Below are positions 19,970 through 20,278 of a stretch of 20,278 bases of DNA, piece after piece (position 1 is the stretch's first letter; every line of letters starts with the position of its first letter). This DNA comes from Hemicentrotus pulcherrimus (lineage: Eukaryota; Echinodermata; Echinoidea; Camarodonta; Strongylocentrotidae): NCBI GenBank assembly GCA_003118195.1, contig BEXV01000506.1, positions 7,054 to 27,331 on the forward strand, read 5' to 3'. The notes beneath the pieces were generated by a model that saw only the letters and a program-made list of their open reading frames with translations, searched no databases and was not told the origin of the DNA. The position numbers and the translations under genes are program-made.

Positions 19970-20049
19970 AAGTCAGGAGTCAAACTCTTGCCGACAAAGG
20001 TAGATTAGGAGCCGAATCCAGCGCCTTAGACCGCGCGGCCATCCTGCAC
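19970..20049 (-). pseudogene. tRNA-Leu-like sequence (tRNA-derived SINE or retropseudogene)
   Basis: The minus strand carries TGGCCGCGCGGTCTAAGGCG (20022-20041), one base from the D-arm/A box of animal tRNA-Leu. It then reads CTGGATTCGGCTCC in the anticodon-arm position and GAGTTTGACTCC (19976-19987) as a B box (consensus GGTTCGANTCC). The anticodon and T stems are mispaired and the acceptor ends do not fully pair, so this is not a working tRNA. The same strand continues into 13 A (19952-19964), which looks like a retroposed tail. A pol III SINE head is the likeliest reading. Confidence 0.7.
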
Positions 20050-20278
20050 CGATACCTAAGCCTGCAGTTTTTTGTGATGTATACATTGAAACCGATTGAA
20101 AATGGCGACTTCGCGTGCTGGATGCTTTGCGGCAGGTCCGTTCTTATACTTTTGCAATGCATTGGCACGAACTTAGATCAAGATCTATCGGCAGATTTTG
20201 TTTTTGGAAGATTATTTGAGTCTTCATGTCAACAATGCAAGGTAAAATTGTCGGTAAGATGTGTGGAAATGTCCTGTT

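Larger units (their letters stand above)
17466..20278 (+). other. Downstream intron of the RanBP9/10 gene (partial)
   Basis: Starts with the gtaagt donor after IAFTDLP. I could not find an exon encoding LYPTVGLQTPGE or DANFG before the window ends. It contains a short perfect hairpin, a G-rich array, a 72-codon chance reading frame near 18480, and a GC-rich repeat end with a tRNA-like sequence close to the right edge. From 18700 to 19900 I see nothing beyond AT-rich unique-looking sequence. Confidence 0.65.

Noticed and set aside
19970..20049. Functional tRNA-Leu gene on the minus strand
   Set aside because: The anticodon, T and acceptor stems do not pair properly, and there is an A run in place of a T terminator downstream.
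1..20278. CRISPR array, operon, prophage or bacterial mobile element
   Set aside because: Spliced exons, low coding density and MITE/SINE-type repeats show animal nuclear DNA. No regular repeat-spacer pattern exists.

Overview
This is metazoan nuclear DNA: AT-rich, intron-bearing and full of short interspersed repeats, with no long open reading frame. Repeat types resemble those I associate with marine invertebrate deuterostomes, most likely a sea urchin or other echinoderm. These include a 159-bp palindromic MITE ending in GGCCCCGTCTTACAAAG-like termini, (TTCAA)n-tailed interspersed repeats, a repeat opening with AAAGGGGAAGTCCACTCTG, and a strong excess of TACATGTA. The species call is an inference.

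The only gene I can support is on the + strand. Three consecutive exons encode the core of the SPRY domain of the RanBP9/RanBP10 (RanBPM) ortholog, a scaffold subunit of the CTLH/GID ubiquitin ligase. The exons are 14736-14794 (59 nt), 15480-15647 (168 nt) and 17443-17465 (a 23-nt micro-exon). All three have AG/GT borders, and their phases join without a break into ...YMGIGLS...[15 protein letters not shown]...[17 protein letters not shown]. The upstream part of the protein (start, early SPRY) and the downstream part (end of SPRY, LisH, CTLH, CRA) are not visible. So bases 1-14735 are probably upstream intron and 17466-20278 part of the next intron.

Repeat layout, left to right: 17-bp triplication with flanking repeats (15-103); MITE-like copy 1 (1121-1491); 18-bp duplication (3685-3724); CpG-rich patch between inverted TGACATCA octamers (3786-3996); interspersed repeat (about 4263-4510); 86-bp minisatellite (4889-5292); (TA)n (5836-5872); 843-bp non-autonomous DNA transposon with ATTA target duplication (6290-7132); (TTCAA)7 (8046-8080); MITE-like copy 2 (8440-8856); a duplicated hairpin unit (9962-10082 and 10329-10440); the 159-bp MITE (11570-11728); a retroposon-like tail with a BamHI-type hairpin (13339-13563); the gene exons with a 26-bp duplication and a 289-bp-spaced duplication in their second intron; a G-rich array (18138-18215); and a repeat end next to a tRNA-Leu-like sequence with an A tail on the minus strand (19901-20049).

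I did not find a new multi-gene system. The most interesting points are the micro-exon structure of the SPRY region, the transposon sitting in a palindromic target, the duplicated hairpins carrying NF-Y-type CCAAT motifs, the tRNA-Leu-derived retroposon-like copy, and the TACATGTA excess.
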